Program-made: the position numbers and the translations under genes
Shown: in pieces, positions 1 through 9,011 of the stretch
Layout: every line of letters starts with the position of its first letter
Numbering within the stretch: position 1 is the stretch's first letter
The notes under the pieces: generated by a model
The model's database searches: none
Told to the model about the DNA's origin: nothing
The model's input: only the letters and a program-made list of their open reading frames with translations
Assembly: GCF_000026945.1 (NCBI RefSeq)
Contig: NC_012860.1
Span: 2,108,001 to 2,172,000 of the forward strand
Source of the DNA: Candida dubliniensis CD36
Taxonomy: Eukaryota > Ascomycota > Pichiomycetes > Serinales > Debaryomycetaceae
DNA: 64,000 nucleotides
Direction: 5' to 3'

Positions 1-1584
1 GCAGCAGCCCATTTAAGATCGAGCACTATTGCAGCTGATGCATTTCAATATGGAGAACAAGTGGCTCATTTACGTGTGGCATCTCAGGCTGTCGATAAAG
101 CATTGAAAAGTAAAAAATATGTTAGCAATTTAGTATTGGAAGACTTGCAGGGCCTAGCAGACGTCATAAAGGTCAGACTAAGGACAGCTGAAAAAGATAA
201 TGATTTGGTGTATTTAAAAATAGTGCCTCAAGAGAAGGAATTGAAACCTATTATTGGTGTCTCAATGGTAAAGTCAATTGTTCCAGAAGAGTTTGAAAAG
301 CCAGAATCAAATATTGAGATATTTAAAGAGCTTTTGCCATATGTAATTATACATGTTGCCCAAGCAATGAGAGAAAGACAGGATGAATATATACAAACAA
401 AGATTGTTACCCCTATTCAGGGTTTAAATAATATGCTTGTCAAATTTCTAATAGAACGCGATTTACCTGCTTCGATCGATTCAATTCAACAACCCGAGAA
501 TATTCCTGATTCCGTGGTCCGTCATTCCCAGGAGATCTTGAAGATTGGTGGCATTGATTTTATTGAGAAAGCTTTCAAAGAGTTGGACAAATTAAAAATT
601 GAATGTAATCATTTGTTGCAAGAGTGTCAAACACGAATCGAATTGGACAGGAGTGAAGATGAAATGCTTAGAAGAAAGCAAGGTTCTGAAAGATGGAGCC
701 GCGAATCGACTAACGATGCAGCACAAGAGTTAATTGAAAAAATAGATAAAATGAAACAATATTTGCAACAAGCCAACAACGGAGATAGTTTTGTTTTAGA
801 AAAATTTCATGATATCAAACCGGCATTGGAGGTCTATTCCAGTGGATACAGGGCTTTGTCGCAGTATATCCCAAGTTCTCAATATATTGAATTGCCCGAT
901 CGATTACTGATAGTGATTAGTGATTTAAGAAATTGTTTAGCCAAGGCAGATATTCTTGAATCTGAAAGAAAAGAGTTTTTACAAAATGTGGAACTCAAGG
1001 GTAGGGACAATAACATATTACCAAAACTAATATCTGAGTACAACTCGAATCGTTCCAAATATCAAACTGCAAATGGTGAATTTAATTTGAATGCATTTGA
1101 AAATGTCTATGAGAAACATATGAAATTGTTTGATTCGGACATTAGGTATATTGCAACAACAAGAAACTTGCAGATGACTATAGAACATGAAATCGATTTA
1201 ATTAACCAAAACTTTGTCCAGGAATTTAAATTGTTGCAGAATTCTTCTAATGATAAACGTCAGAAAGTACTTCAGTATTTGGAAACGGCTTATGAGAAAT
1301 TTTTGGAAATCATCAACAATTTAACAGAGGGATCTAAATTTTACACTGATTTTATTGAGAAAGGAGGTGCAGTTTTGCAAGAGTGTGAAGAATATTTGTA
1401 TAGGCGAAGAGTTGAGAGTCGAGACTTAGAATTGGCCATTAATAACTCGTTTCAGCAACAGCAAGCACAAACACAAAATGAACAAATGAGTGTTCCTAAA
1501 AGCTATAACAATGATAAGTTGGTATCACCTAAAACAAGTAAACCTGGTTTATGGAACCCCAACTCTGACATTCGATTTAGTTAG
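1..1584 (+). CDS. RIM20: Rim20/PalA-type BRO1-domain protein, 5' end missing
   Basis: The reading frame is open from the first base, so the gene starts upstream; 527 codons are present. Segments such as [18 protein letters not shown] and [18 protein letters not shown] are typical of the end of a BRO1 domain, and a long helical V-domain-like region follows (roughly residues 150-490 of the fragment). The protein stops soon after the coiled coil and has no proline-rich tail. This favours Rim20 over its paralogue Bro1, as does the neighbouring FTH1, which I remember next to RIM20 in C. albicans. Rim20 binds Rim101 and ESCRT-III Snf7 on endosomes and scaffolds Rim13-dependent cleavage of Rim101 in alkaline pH signalling. 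Bro1 remains a lesser alternative because the N-terminus cannot be seen. Confidence 0.82.
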   Translation, partial: AAAHLRSSTIAADAFQYGEQVAHLRVASQAVDKALKSKKYVSNLVLEDLQGLADVIKVRLRTAEKDNDLVYLKIVPQEKELKPIIGVSMVKSIVPEEFEKPESNIEIFKELLPYVIIHVAQAMRERQDEYIQTKIVTPIQGLNNMLVKFLIERDLPASIDSIQQPENIPDSVVRHSQEILKIGGIDFIEKAFKELDKLKIECNHLLQECQTRIELDRSEDEMLRRKQGSERWSRESTNDAAQELIEKIDKMKQYLQQANNGDSFVLEKFHDIKPALEVYSSGYRALSQYIPSSQYIELPDRLLIVISDLRNCLAKADILESERKEFLQNVELKGRDNNILPKLISEYNSNRSKYQTANGEFNLNAFENVYEKHMKLFDSDIRYIATTRNLQMTIEHEIDLINQNFVQEFKLLQNSSNDKRQKVLQYLETAYEKFLEIINNLTEGSKFYTDFIEKGGAVLQECEEYLYRRRVESRDLELAINNSFQQQQAQTQNEQMSVPKSYNNDKLVSPKTSKPGLWNPNSDIRFS

Positions 1585-1767
1585 TAGAGTTTAAGAAGTT
1601 TAACATTTAGAAATTATTTATAGTCTTTGCAATGGCTTTTTTTGAATCGTTATGAGATGTTAGATCTTGTCATCAACTTGTTTTCTAGAATTGAAGAAAT
1701 TGTGCGATGTGCATTTTTTTTTTTCTTTTGTTCTTTTAGCTACATAGACTATGATATAGATTAATAT

Positions 1768-3180
1768 ATGTTCCCCCAGTTATATCGACTATTAGCAAAA
1801 TCAACAATGTCGAATGTGTCAGCCAAAAAAGCAATAATCAGTATTGTTGGAACCACAGGTGTTGGTAAATCTCAATTCAGCATCGATTTAGCACGAGCCA
1901 TAGGTGGTGAAATTATCAATGCTGACTCAATGCAAGTCTATCAAAAACTAGATCAAATAACCAATAAACATCCACTAGATGAAAGAATGGGAGTTCCTCA
2001 TCATGTCATTGATTACGTACCATGGGATGAAGATTATCATATACATAAATTCAATCAAGATGCTCAACTGATTATTGATGAGATACACAACCGAGGTAGA
2101 ATCCCCATTGTAGTTGGTGGAACCCATTACTACTTACAGACTTTATTATTCAACAATAAAACAATCGACGACTCGAAATCCAATTTGAAAGAGTTGACGG
2201 GAAAACAATTGGAAATCTTAGATGGTCCTGTTGACATTCTATTTCGAACTTTGCAAGAAGTAGATCCAATAATAGCAAAAAAATTCCACCCGCAAGATCA
2301 TCGAAAACTACGTCGAGCTTTGGAAATATACTACACGAAAGGTGAAAAGGCATCAGAAATTTATCATGAACAAAAGCTTGATGAATTAGATTCTAGTTCC
2401 ATGAAGTATAATACATTGTTTTTTTGGGTATATTGTGATCCAGAAATACTTAATGACCGATTAGATAAACGAGTTGATAAAATGATGGAAAATGGGGCCA
2501 TAGAAGAAATCAAGGAAATGTATGATTTTTATAAATCCAAACAGGAGCAGAATCTCACGTGTACTTCGGGGATCTGGCAAGTGATTGGATTTAAGGAGTT
2601 TTTGCTTTGGTTGGAAAGTAATCAACAGAATGCCAAGCTATTTGAACATGGTATCGAACGAATGAAAATTCGAACTAGACAATATGCAAGATACCAAGTT
2701 AAATGGATCAAGAAATCGTTATTGACAGAATTAGAAAAGGAATCAAAATTTGATTTCGTAAATGGTGGGAAATTGTATATATTAGATGCCACAAATTTAG
2801 ACAAGTGGCATGAAAATGTGGATGAAATAGGAATCCAAATCGCTAAGGATTTTTTGTCAAAGGGGGCAAATGGAGTTTTACTACCACAAGCTCCAGAAGA
2901 ATTGAGGCATTTTTTTGAAGCACCTAATGAAATAAAGTCTAATCGAAAACTTGAGTCCCAAGAAAACTGGAAGCATTTTGTTTGTAACATTTGTAAAGAC
3001 AAACAAGGCAATCCTTTAGTTGCAGTGGGTGAAGATAGCTGGAATGTGCATATAAATAGTAGACGCCATAAGAAGCATGAAGAGTCTATCAAAAAGAGAA
3101 AACATAACGAAGAGATGATTAGGTTGAAGAAAATAAAATCAAATCAAGAAGTGGGATTGACGGAGCAAAGCACTTTTTAA
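1768..3180 (+). CDS. MOD5: tRNA isopentenyltransferase (dimethylallyl transferase)
   Basis: This 470-residue protein transfers the dimethylallyl group of DMAPP to A37 of tRNAs that read UNN codons. Visible features are the P-loop GTTGVGKS (28-35), the DSMQVYQKLDQITNKHP substrate segment, VVGGTHYYLQTL, the RTRQYARYQVKWIKK region, and a C-terminal C2H2 zinc finger (C406, C409, H428, H434) typical of eukaryotic members. There are two candidate starts. Met1 (1768) precedes a short basic-hydrophobic leader, and Met14 (1807) precedes the conserved core. Base -3 is T at the first AUG and A at the second. Yeast MOD5 uses the same two-start layout to make mitochondrial and cytosolic/nuclear forms. A two-codon upstream ORF (ATG ATA TAG, 1751-1759) may lie in the leader. 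The gene is convergent with FTH1. Confidence 0.95.
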   Translation: MFPQLYRLLAKSTMSNVSAKKAIISIVGTTGVGKSQFSIDLARAIGGEIINADSMQVYQKLDQITNKHPLDERMGVPHHVIDYVPWDEDYHIHKFNQDAQLIIDEIHNRGRIPIVVGGTHYYLQTLLFNNKTIDDSKSNLKELTGKQLEILDGPVDILFRTLQEVDPIIAKKFHPQDHRKLRRALEIYYTKGEKASEIYHEQKLDELDSSSMKYNTLFFWVYCDPEILNDRLDKRVDKMMENGAIEEIKEMYDFYKSKQEQNLTCTSGIWQVIGFKEFLLWLESNQQNAKLFEHGIERMKIRTRQYARYQVKWIKKSLLTELEKESKFDFVNGGKLYILDATNLDKWHENVDEIGIQIAKDFLSKGANGVLLPQAPEELRHFFEAPNEIKSNRKLESQENWKHFVCNICKDKQGNPLVAVGEDSWNVHINSRRHKKHEESIKKRKHNEEMIRLKKIKSNQEVGLTEQSTF

Positions 3181-3397
3181 TAGGTGCTCCAGATTATTAA
3201 TTGAAGTAACGGCAAATTCAACTACTGGAACTAAGCTCATTCAGATTAAAGTTGCGAAGACATGGCTATGTATCATTAAAATTTCATACAAAAGAATTAT
3301 ACCCCACTATGCCTTTGCTGGTATTGGGACTCGTTTTCTTGCAGTATATACATCGGGTGAAGATTTTATATGCTTCCCAGAAAATACAACCTGACTG

Positions 3398-4672
3398 TCA
3401 TCTTTGTAAGGGGGTTTCTGAATTTAATGTGTCGATGCTTTCTCTGACTTCCTCATGTACACCAATCTCGGGAGCATTCAAAGGTTGGTACAAATTCTGC
3501 CTCTTTTGGATTCTTTTTAATTGCCAGGAAATAGGAATTAATGGTAAAAATCCATTCTTTTCTTCGTAAATCAAAGACCCAAATACCAATATAATAACAA
3601 TCCAATAAACATTGTAGCTCACAACACTACCAATTGTAGCAGAGTTTGTCCATCCTAAAATAGCAGTGAAAACCATCCAGAAAACTCCATCTTCTTGCAT
3701 TTCTCCATTGCAGCAATTGACATGCCAAACAGATATTGCGATATCATATGATCCAGGACCATGGCCAGTCTCACTCACATCTAGCCCTCCACATTTATCA
3801 ATAAACCTCTGCAACTCAAAATTCCAGACCCCTTTGGAAAACAAACCAGCTGCAACTAAATATAAGAAACAAGTTGATGTGATTAAAAACATCTTTAAAG
3901 ACAAAGTATTACCATATCGATACAATAGAACTCCTACTAAAATTCCCAGAATAATTGCCAACATCGCAGCATTTACTAGAGCCATCACTGAAGTATTTTC
4001 ATTGATACCGATACCTCCGATAACTGCTATTGCTTCTAAACCTTCTCTTAAAGTAGTAACAAATGGCAATATGAACATATTGTATTTTTCAGACCATAAT
4101 TCAATTCTATTTGCCCATGTGCGACCTGCCTTGTCGAAAGATTGTTGATTGCTTGAGTTGTTTAAGTATCCAGAAGATTGCAATATTTTGCCAAGCTTCA
4201 ATTTCCACTTTTCTTGCATTTTATTAACACGAAGAATTTTAATCCCCATTACTGAGATGATAATACTGGCAATTATTGAAAATGTACCTTCCCAATAATG
4301 TTCAGCAACGGTCCACAAATCACTACCAATAATATAAAATATACCAAGAATGATAGCACCAATTATTAGGCATACCAAAAGTCCCAATAATCCACCAATC
4401 CATATTTGTAATTGCAAGTATCTGCAAAGTTTAGCATCATTTTTTTCAAATGCAAGGTCGTCAGACTGTGATGGAATCAATGAACTTGAACTTTCAACAC
4501 TATCATAAGTTTGGTTGCGAGTGTCACGGTTTGATTTTTTGGTGTTGCCATTGAATGTTTGATGCACAAACGAAAGCAACACTGATATGATTATAGCAGA
4601 TTCAAGTGTTTCTCTGAAAACAATTAAAAATGTCTGAATTGAAAAGTATTCCTCAAATGAAGTACTCGCCAT
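3398..4672 (-). CDS. FTH1: Vacuolar-type iron permease of the Ftr1/Fth1 family
   Basis: A 424-residue multi-pass membrane protein of the oxidase-dependent iron permease family. The two signature Arg-Glu motifs are present: RETLE (residues 20-24) in the first membrane segment and REGLE (209-213) in a later one. Several other hydrophobic segments are clear, including GLLGLLVCLIIGAIILGIF and IVIILVFGSLIYEE. Plasma-membrane Ftr1 works with Fet3, and vacuolar Fth1 with Fet5 to release stored iron. The Fth1 assignment rests on overall resemblance, the long hydrophilic insert at about residues 40-85, and synteny next to RIM20 as I remember it. An AGATAA GATA-type site lies on the gene's strand at 4741-4746, about 70 nt upstream; it could bind the iron repressor Sfu1, but such 6-mers are common in AT-rich DNA. 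Confidence 0.87.
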   Translation of the reverse strand: MASTSFEEYFSIQTFLIVFRETLESAIIISVLLSFVHQTFNGNTKKSNRDTRNQTYDSVESSSSLIPSQSDDLAFEKNDAKLCRYLQLQIWIGGLLGLLVCLIIGAIILGIFYIIGSDLWTVAEHYWEGTFSIIASIIISVMGIKILRVNKMQEKWKLKLGKILQSSGYLNNSSNQQSFDKAGRTWANRIELWSEKYNMFILPFVTTLREGLEAIAVIGGIGINENTSVMALVNAAMLAIILGILVGVLLYRYGNTLSLKMFLITSTCFLYLVAAGLFSKGVWNFELQRFIDKCGGLDVSETGHGPGSYDIAISVWHVNCCNGEMQEDGVFWMVFTAILGWTNSATIGSVVSYNVYWIVIILVFGSLIYEEKNGFLPLIPISWQLKRIQKRQNLYQPLNAPEIGVHEEVRESIDTLNSETPLQR

Positions 4673-6314
4673 AATGGTTGTTTAATCTGAAGAGATCAAA
4701 TTCAAAAGCAATATGTGGGAGGCAGTAATTTTTTTTTTTTTTATCTAAAAGATCAGTGCCACTTTTAATGTTCGGAACTGTGACCGAAAAAAAAAAAAGT
4801 GGTGTGTGGATTCTCGTTCCCGTATTCCTGCATTTCAGAGATTCGTGCCGTGCATGGAAATGAATTGCATTGGTCAATTCGTTGTTTATGGGCATGGTAG
4901 TCTTTGAAGGAGTCAGATGTTGTTCTGCTAGTATTGGAAAACCGATGATAGAGCATCAAACTAATCTGTTCATCTAAATAACTAGAAAGTTGAATCCCCA
5001 TTCATTCTGGATGTATTGACTTTTTTCCCCTAAATTTGTGCCAGTATATACATTTCCGATACAAGTTAAACCTTTTCACATGAGACCAATTTTTTATCAA
5101 ATTTGTTGTAATATGTTTAGCAAAAATCTTGCACTATGAATGGAAATTACTTATCATTTGAATTCTTTTTATCAAAGTTATCTCTATTCGTAGTATTATG
5201 TGGTTTACTAGAGAACATTTTAGTTTGACTTTTCTATTTAAATCCCCTTTTGTTGTAAGGATTAATACCATTACGTGGTTTTGGTTATGTGCTAAATTGT
5301 TGCAAACTTTGCTTTAACGAAATTCCTGGATCAGATTTGAGCTTCAACTAAAAAATCTAAAAATCATCAGGAATCATAAATAGTACCATTAGTTTGACGA
5401 GGATTATAGATCATTTTGTCATAACAAAAGCTTATGTTTGTCTGTGTGTTTCTTTTTCATCCCATTAGAAAGAAAGCAGTAAATACATAGGCCAATGTTT
5501 TTTGTTTTAATGTTTTATTTCGTCTACTCAAACTAAAATAGCATTCTAAACACACTCAAAAACTAATTTTGCATTTATAATTACTAACAAAAACAGTGTA
5601 AACTTTTTTAAAACCAGAAGATAGTCTTTGGTTAAGGCATACTTAAATAATAATTGAATCTTACAGAGAAAGAGAACAACAACATATATTTTTTCACGGC
5701 ATTCTGTGCTAAGAAAATCACCAATAATGATAATTGGTGAAGATTAATGATCGAAATATAATAAGTTTTCTTTTAACTTTTTTTTTTTACCCCGGCATGC
5801 AATTTTCTTCCATATCTAGTTGAATTAACATCAAAGTTATGTTAAGCAAAAGGAAATCAAAACTGGAGTGATTTACTGGTGGAACACGTTTAGCTCCTCC
5901 ATATTTATGATACAACAAGCAATATTATGTTGACTTAACCAGCATGCTGATGAAATCATTGTACATAAATCTAATGGAAGGTAGCGACAAGTATTGAATT
6001 ATTTCCGTGTAAATTTGATGATTTAAGGTTGGTAGAATTGGGATAATAGAGAAGCCTATTTTGATTGTTTTCTGTCCTTCTACTTCTACTACTCACCTTG
6101 ACTTCACATGAAATAAACATCTCAACCGTCCATTTTAATGTGTAATTGATACTCATTGACGGTATATACAAAGAATGGCTTTCCATTAACCGCTGTTGAC
6201 GTTTGTTTACACATGATAAAATAAAGCAAACACGACTTTCAACCGTCATAATAGAATGTTGTCAACGCGGCTTTCACTAAGAATAAAGTTTCTATGAACT
6301 TACTTTCTGTATTA

Positions 6315-6347
6315 TTTTGCAACATTTCCCAATATAGTAAACTTTTG
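6315..6347 (+). promoter_or_regulatory. Shared bipartite LIP promoter element, copy 1
   Basis: TTTTGCAACATTTCCCAA, a 6-nt spacer, then AAACTTTTG. Both arms and the spacer length recur upstream of the lipase at 40263-41669, in the same orientation relative to transcription. The element ends 379 nt before the start codon here and 386 nt before it in the other gene. I do not know the binding factor. Confidence 0.5.
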
Positions 6348-6626
6348 CTTTCTCAAGCCTTCAAAAAGAGGAACATCCTTGTACTTAAAGTTTCTAAAAG
6401 TCTATGTTGATATATTTTGGTTTGTTTCTTTAAAGTTATTATTGGAGAGGGGGAGAACCTACCATCCGTCTCTCCACTTTTAAACGTTTCATGGATTGTT
6501 TTAGACGGTATCAAAGCCCATTATCAGATACACATTAACCCAAGAAGGAAGTTTTCATGTATTTCTCTTCCCCTTGTACCTTTTTTTTGGTTTTAATAAG
6601 AGGCTTGTTCTTTGTGAAAAACGAAT

Positions 6627-6637
6627 ATATAAATAGA
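6627..6637 (+). promoter_or_regulatory. TATA box of the first lipase gene
   Basis: ATATAAATAGA ends 89 nt before the ATG. Equivalent boxes precede the other lipases at comparable distances (41744-41754, 44648-44657 and 47221-47231, all minus strand). Confidence 0.55.
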
Positions 6638-6725
6638 TCAGATTGGCCGTCCATGTCAAAACATAAATTACTCTTATTCCTCAATATTATCAACAAATCA
6701 TCAACTGCTGCAATATATTTCACCA

Positions 6726-8126
6726 ATGAAAGGTTTGGTTTTCTTATTTGGTTTATTGCCAACAATCTATGCTTCGTTAGTACACTTGACTCCTGCTAGT
6801 GATGATGACTTTTATAATCCACCTGCTGGTTTTGAATCTGCCAAGAATGGGGATATTTTGAAATTGAGAAATTCCCCTAACAAGCTTGCTAGTTTCTATT
6901 TCCCTATTGATGTCAAGAATGCTTGGCAACTTTTGGTCAAATCTGAAGATTCCTTTGGTAACCCAAATGCTTTTGTTACTACGCTTATTGAACCTTATAA
7001 TGCTGATCCATCAAAAGTTGTGTCTTATCAAACCTGGGAAGATGCTTCCAACATTAACTGTTCACCATCTTACGGTGCCCAATTTGGTTCTCCATTAAGT
7101 ACCATTACTACCCAAATTGACATGACTTTGATTGTTCCTCCTTTAAGAAGTGGTTACTATGTTGTCACTCCAGATTATGAAGGTCCAAAGGCAACATTTG
7201 CCGTGGGAAGACAATCTGGACAAGCAACTTTGGATTCAGTTAGAGCTATTTTACAATCGGGATCTTTCTCTGGTATCAAAGAAGATGCTAAAGTGGCCTT
7301 ATGGGGATACTCTGGTGGTTCTTTGGCCACCGGTTGGGCCGCTGCTTTGCAACCAGTCTATGCTCCAGAGTTGCAAAAAAATATTGTTGGTGCTGCTGTT
7401 GGTGGATTTGCCGCTAATATCACTGCTATTGCTGAATCTGTTGATGGTACTATTTTCGCTGGTTTGATCACTCTTGCATTGAATGGTTTAGCTAATGAAT
7501 ACCCTGACTTGAAGAAAGCTTTCTATGAAGAAATTTCCGACTTTGCTGTTCCAGAATTCAAAGCTGGTGCTGAAAACTGTTTAGCTGAAAATATTTTCCA
7601 TTATCCGTTACATCAATACTTTACTGGTCCAAAGAGAGCCTTTGATAAAGGTTGGGGGTTACTTAAAGAAGATGTTTTCAACAAAAGTATCCAAGACAAT
7701 TTGTTAATTGGTTTGAATAAGACCTACTTGCCTCAAGTTCCTGTTTTGATTTATCATGGTACTGTTGATGAGATTATTCCAATCAAGGATCCACATGCCC
7801 AATACAAACTTTGGTGTGACTGGGGTATTGAATCTCTTGAGTTTGCTGAAGATTTGCTGACTGGTCATTTGGCTGAAACATTTACTGGGGCACCTGCTGC
7901 CTTAGCCTGGATTGATGCAAGATTTGATGGTAAAACTCCAATTCAAGGATGTCTGCACACAACCAGATTGACAAATCTTTTGTATCCAAACACTTCTGAT
8001 TCTACTCACCTGTACTTCCTTGGTATTTACCAATCAGTTTTCGGTACTCCATTAGGACCAGGTGTCAATGGTGATAACATTTCTATCAGCAGTGGATTAC
8101 TTGGTCTTGTAGGTAGTATCATTTAA
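6726..8126 (+). CDS. Secreted lipase, Candida LIP family
   Basis: A 466-residue triacylglycerol lipase of the fungal CAL-A-like LIP family, exported to scavenge host or environmental lipids. An N-terminal signal peptide is evident (MKGLVFLFGLLPTIYAS, cleavage near residue 17). The nucleophile elbow GYSGG places the catalytic Ser at 196; Asp348 (YHGTVDEIIP) and His381 (TGHLAE) complete the triad. Conserved Cys residues (NCSPSYG, NCLAE, WCDWG, QGC) and several N-x-S/T sites fit a secreted glycoprotein. It is closest to the lipase at 43171 and lies about 34 kb from the tandem trio, in opposite orientation. From memory it resembles LIP8, but I cannot fix the paralogue number. Residue 378 is a CTG codon (7857-7859), read mainly as Ser in this clade. 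Confidence 0.95.
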   Translation: MKGLVFLFGLLPTIYASLVHLTPASDDDFYNPPAGFESAKNGDILKLRNSPNKLASFYFPIDVKNAWQLLVKSEDSFGNPNAFVTTLIEPYNADPSKVVSYQTWEDASNINCSPSYGAQFGSPLSTITTQIDMTLIVPPLRSGYYVVTPDYEGPKATFAVGRQSGQATLDSVRAILQSGSFSGIKEDAKVALWGYSGGSLATGWAAALQPVYAPELQKNIVGAAVGGFAANITAIAESVDGTIFAGLITLALNGLANEYPDLKKAFYEEISDFAVPEFKAGAENCLAENIFHYPLHQYFTGPKRAFDKGWGLLKEDVFNKSIQDNLLIGLNKTYLPQVPVLIYHGTVDEIIPIKDPHAQYKLWCDWGIESLEFAEDLLTGHLAETFTGAPAALAWIDARFDGKTPIQGCLHTTRLTNLLYPNTSDSTHLYFLGIYQSVFGTPLGPGVNGDNISISSGLLGLVGSII

Positions 8127-9011
8127 GATCAAAACTGCTGATACCTAGTTGATTTGTTATTATTATTATTACAATCCATCAACTTTTTTTTTTACTTCCC
8201 CCCAATTATTTATCTACAAATTGTGTTCTGTTTCGGTGATAAAACTAATTTAATATATCTATAAATCAAATATAACGTCTTCTTTGAAAAAAGTAAAGCC
8301 ATTGCTAATGCTAATTTTTATAATGGAACAATTCCAAATCTTCAACTTCTACGTAGGTTTATACTGAACACTCACTAATGAATATGTGTAATTGAAAACT
8401 ATTGTAAAATGGACCTTACGGCTAGCTCTACCAATAAACAATAACATGAAACGATATCGTCTCTACACAAAGATAAAGTATTTCACAGCCCAGCCTGCGT
8501 CTCATATTAACAAAGGAAAAACAATTCGTCACAAAGCACATACAAAGTAAAACGTCATAATGCGGCAGAACACGACCACACTCAAAATAAAGTTCCTGAA
8601 GATGATTGATGAGAATGCGTTTCTTTTTTTTTTTTTTTATTACTATTTCCCACCAACAAGGTTCCAATTTTAGAATATTTGATTTTGTATCATCGTTTCA
8701 GAGTTGTTTCTTCCTCCCAATAATTCCTTAGAAAAAATTTTTTTTAGTTCTGCCTCTGTGTTGTTTTGTTTCGTTATTTATTGAACTCTCTTATTCTTGC
8801 TCGATGACGTTGACGTTGAGTTTTTTGTATCATTGATATTCATATTCTTTCTTTTTGTAGTTGATTCGTTTATTCCAAAGCCAATTTTTTTTTTTGTCCC
8901 CTATATATTCTGTGTTAGCCTTTTTTTTCTTTCACTTGTCATCTCGAAGTGCCTTTTTTTTTTTTATCAATATCAATATTATTAGTGTCATTGAAGTAAA
9001 CTGAATCAAGA
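8127..9011. other. Intergenic region with pyrimidine-rich tracts
   Basis: No gene is supported. The left part serves as the lipase 3' end. The right part is a CT-rich leader with several T runs and a TATA-like CTATATATTC near 8901, which fits the promoter and 5' leader of the channel gene starting at 9012. Confidence 0.5.

Larger units (their letters stand above)
4673..6725. other. 2.05 kb divergent intergenic region, FTH1 and lipase
   Basis: No convincing gene is seen; the short open frames are unlike any family and lie in low-complexity DNA. This stretch must hold the promoters of FTH1 (leftward) and of the first lipase (rightward). Recognisable pieces are short A/T runs, the AGATAA site near FTH1, the bipartite lipase element at 6315-6347, and a TATA box at 6627-6637. 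Both lipase elements are listed separately. Confidence 0.6.

Noticed and set aside
3252..3569. 105-codon plus-strand frame between MOD5 and FTH1
   Set aside because: It starts at a non-ATG codon, mostly overlaps FTH1 antisense and shows no motif.
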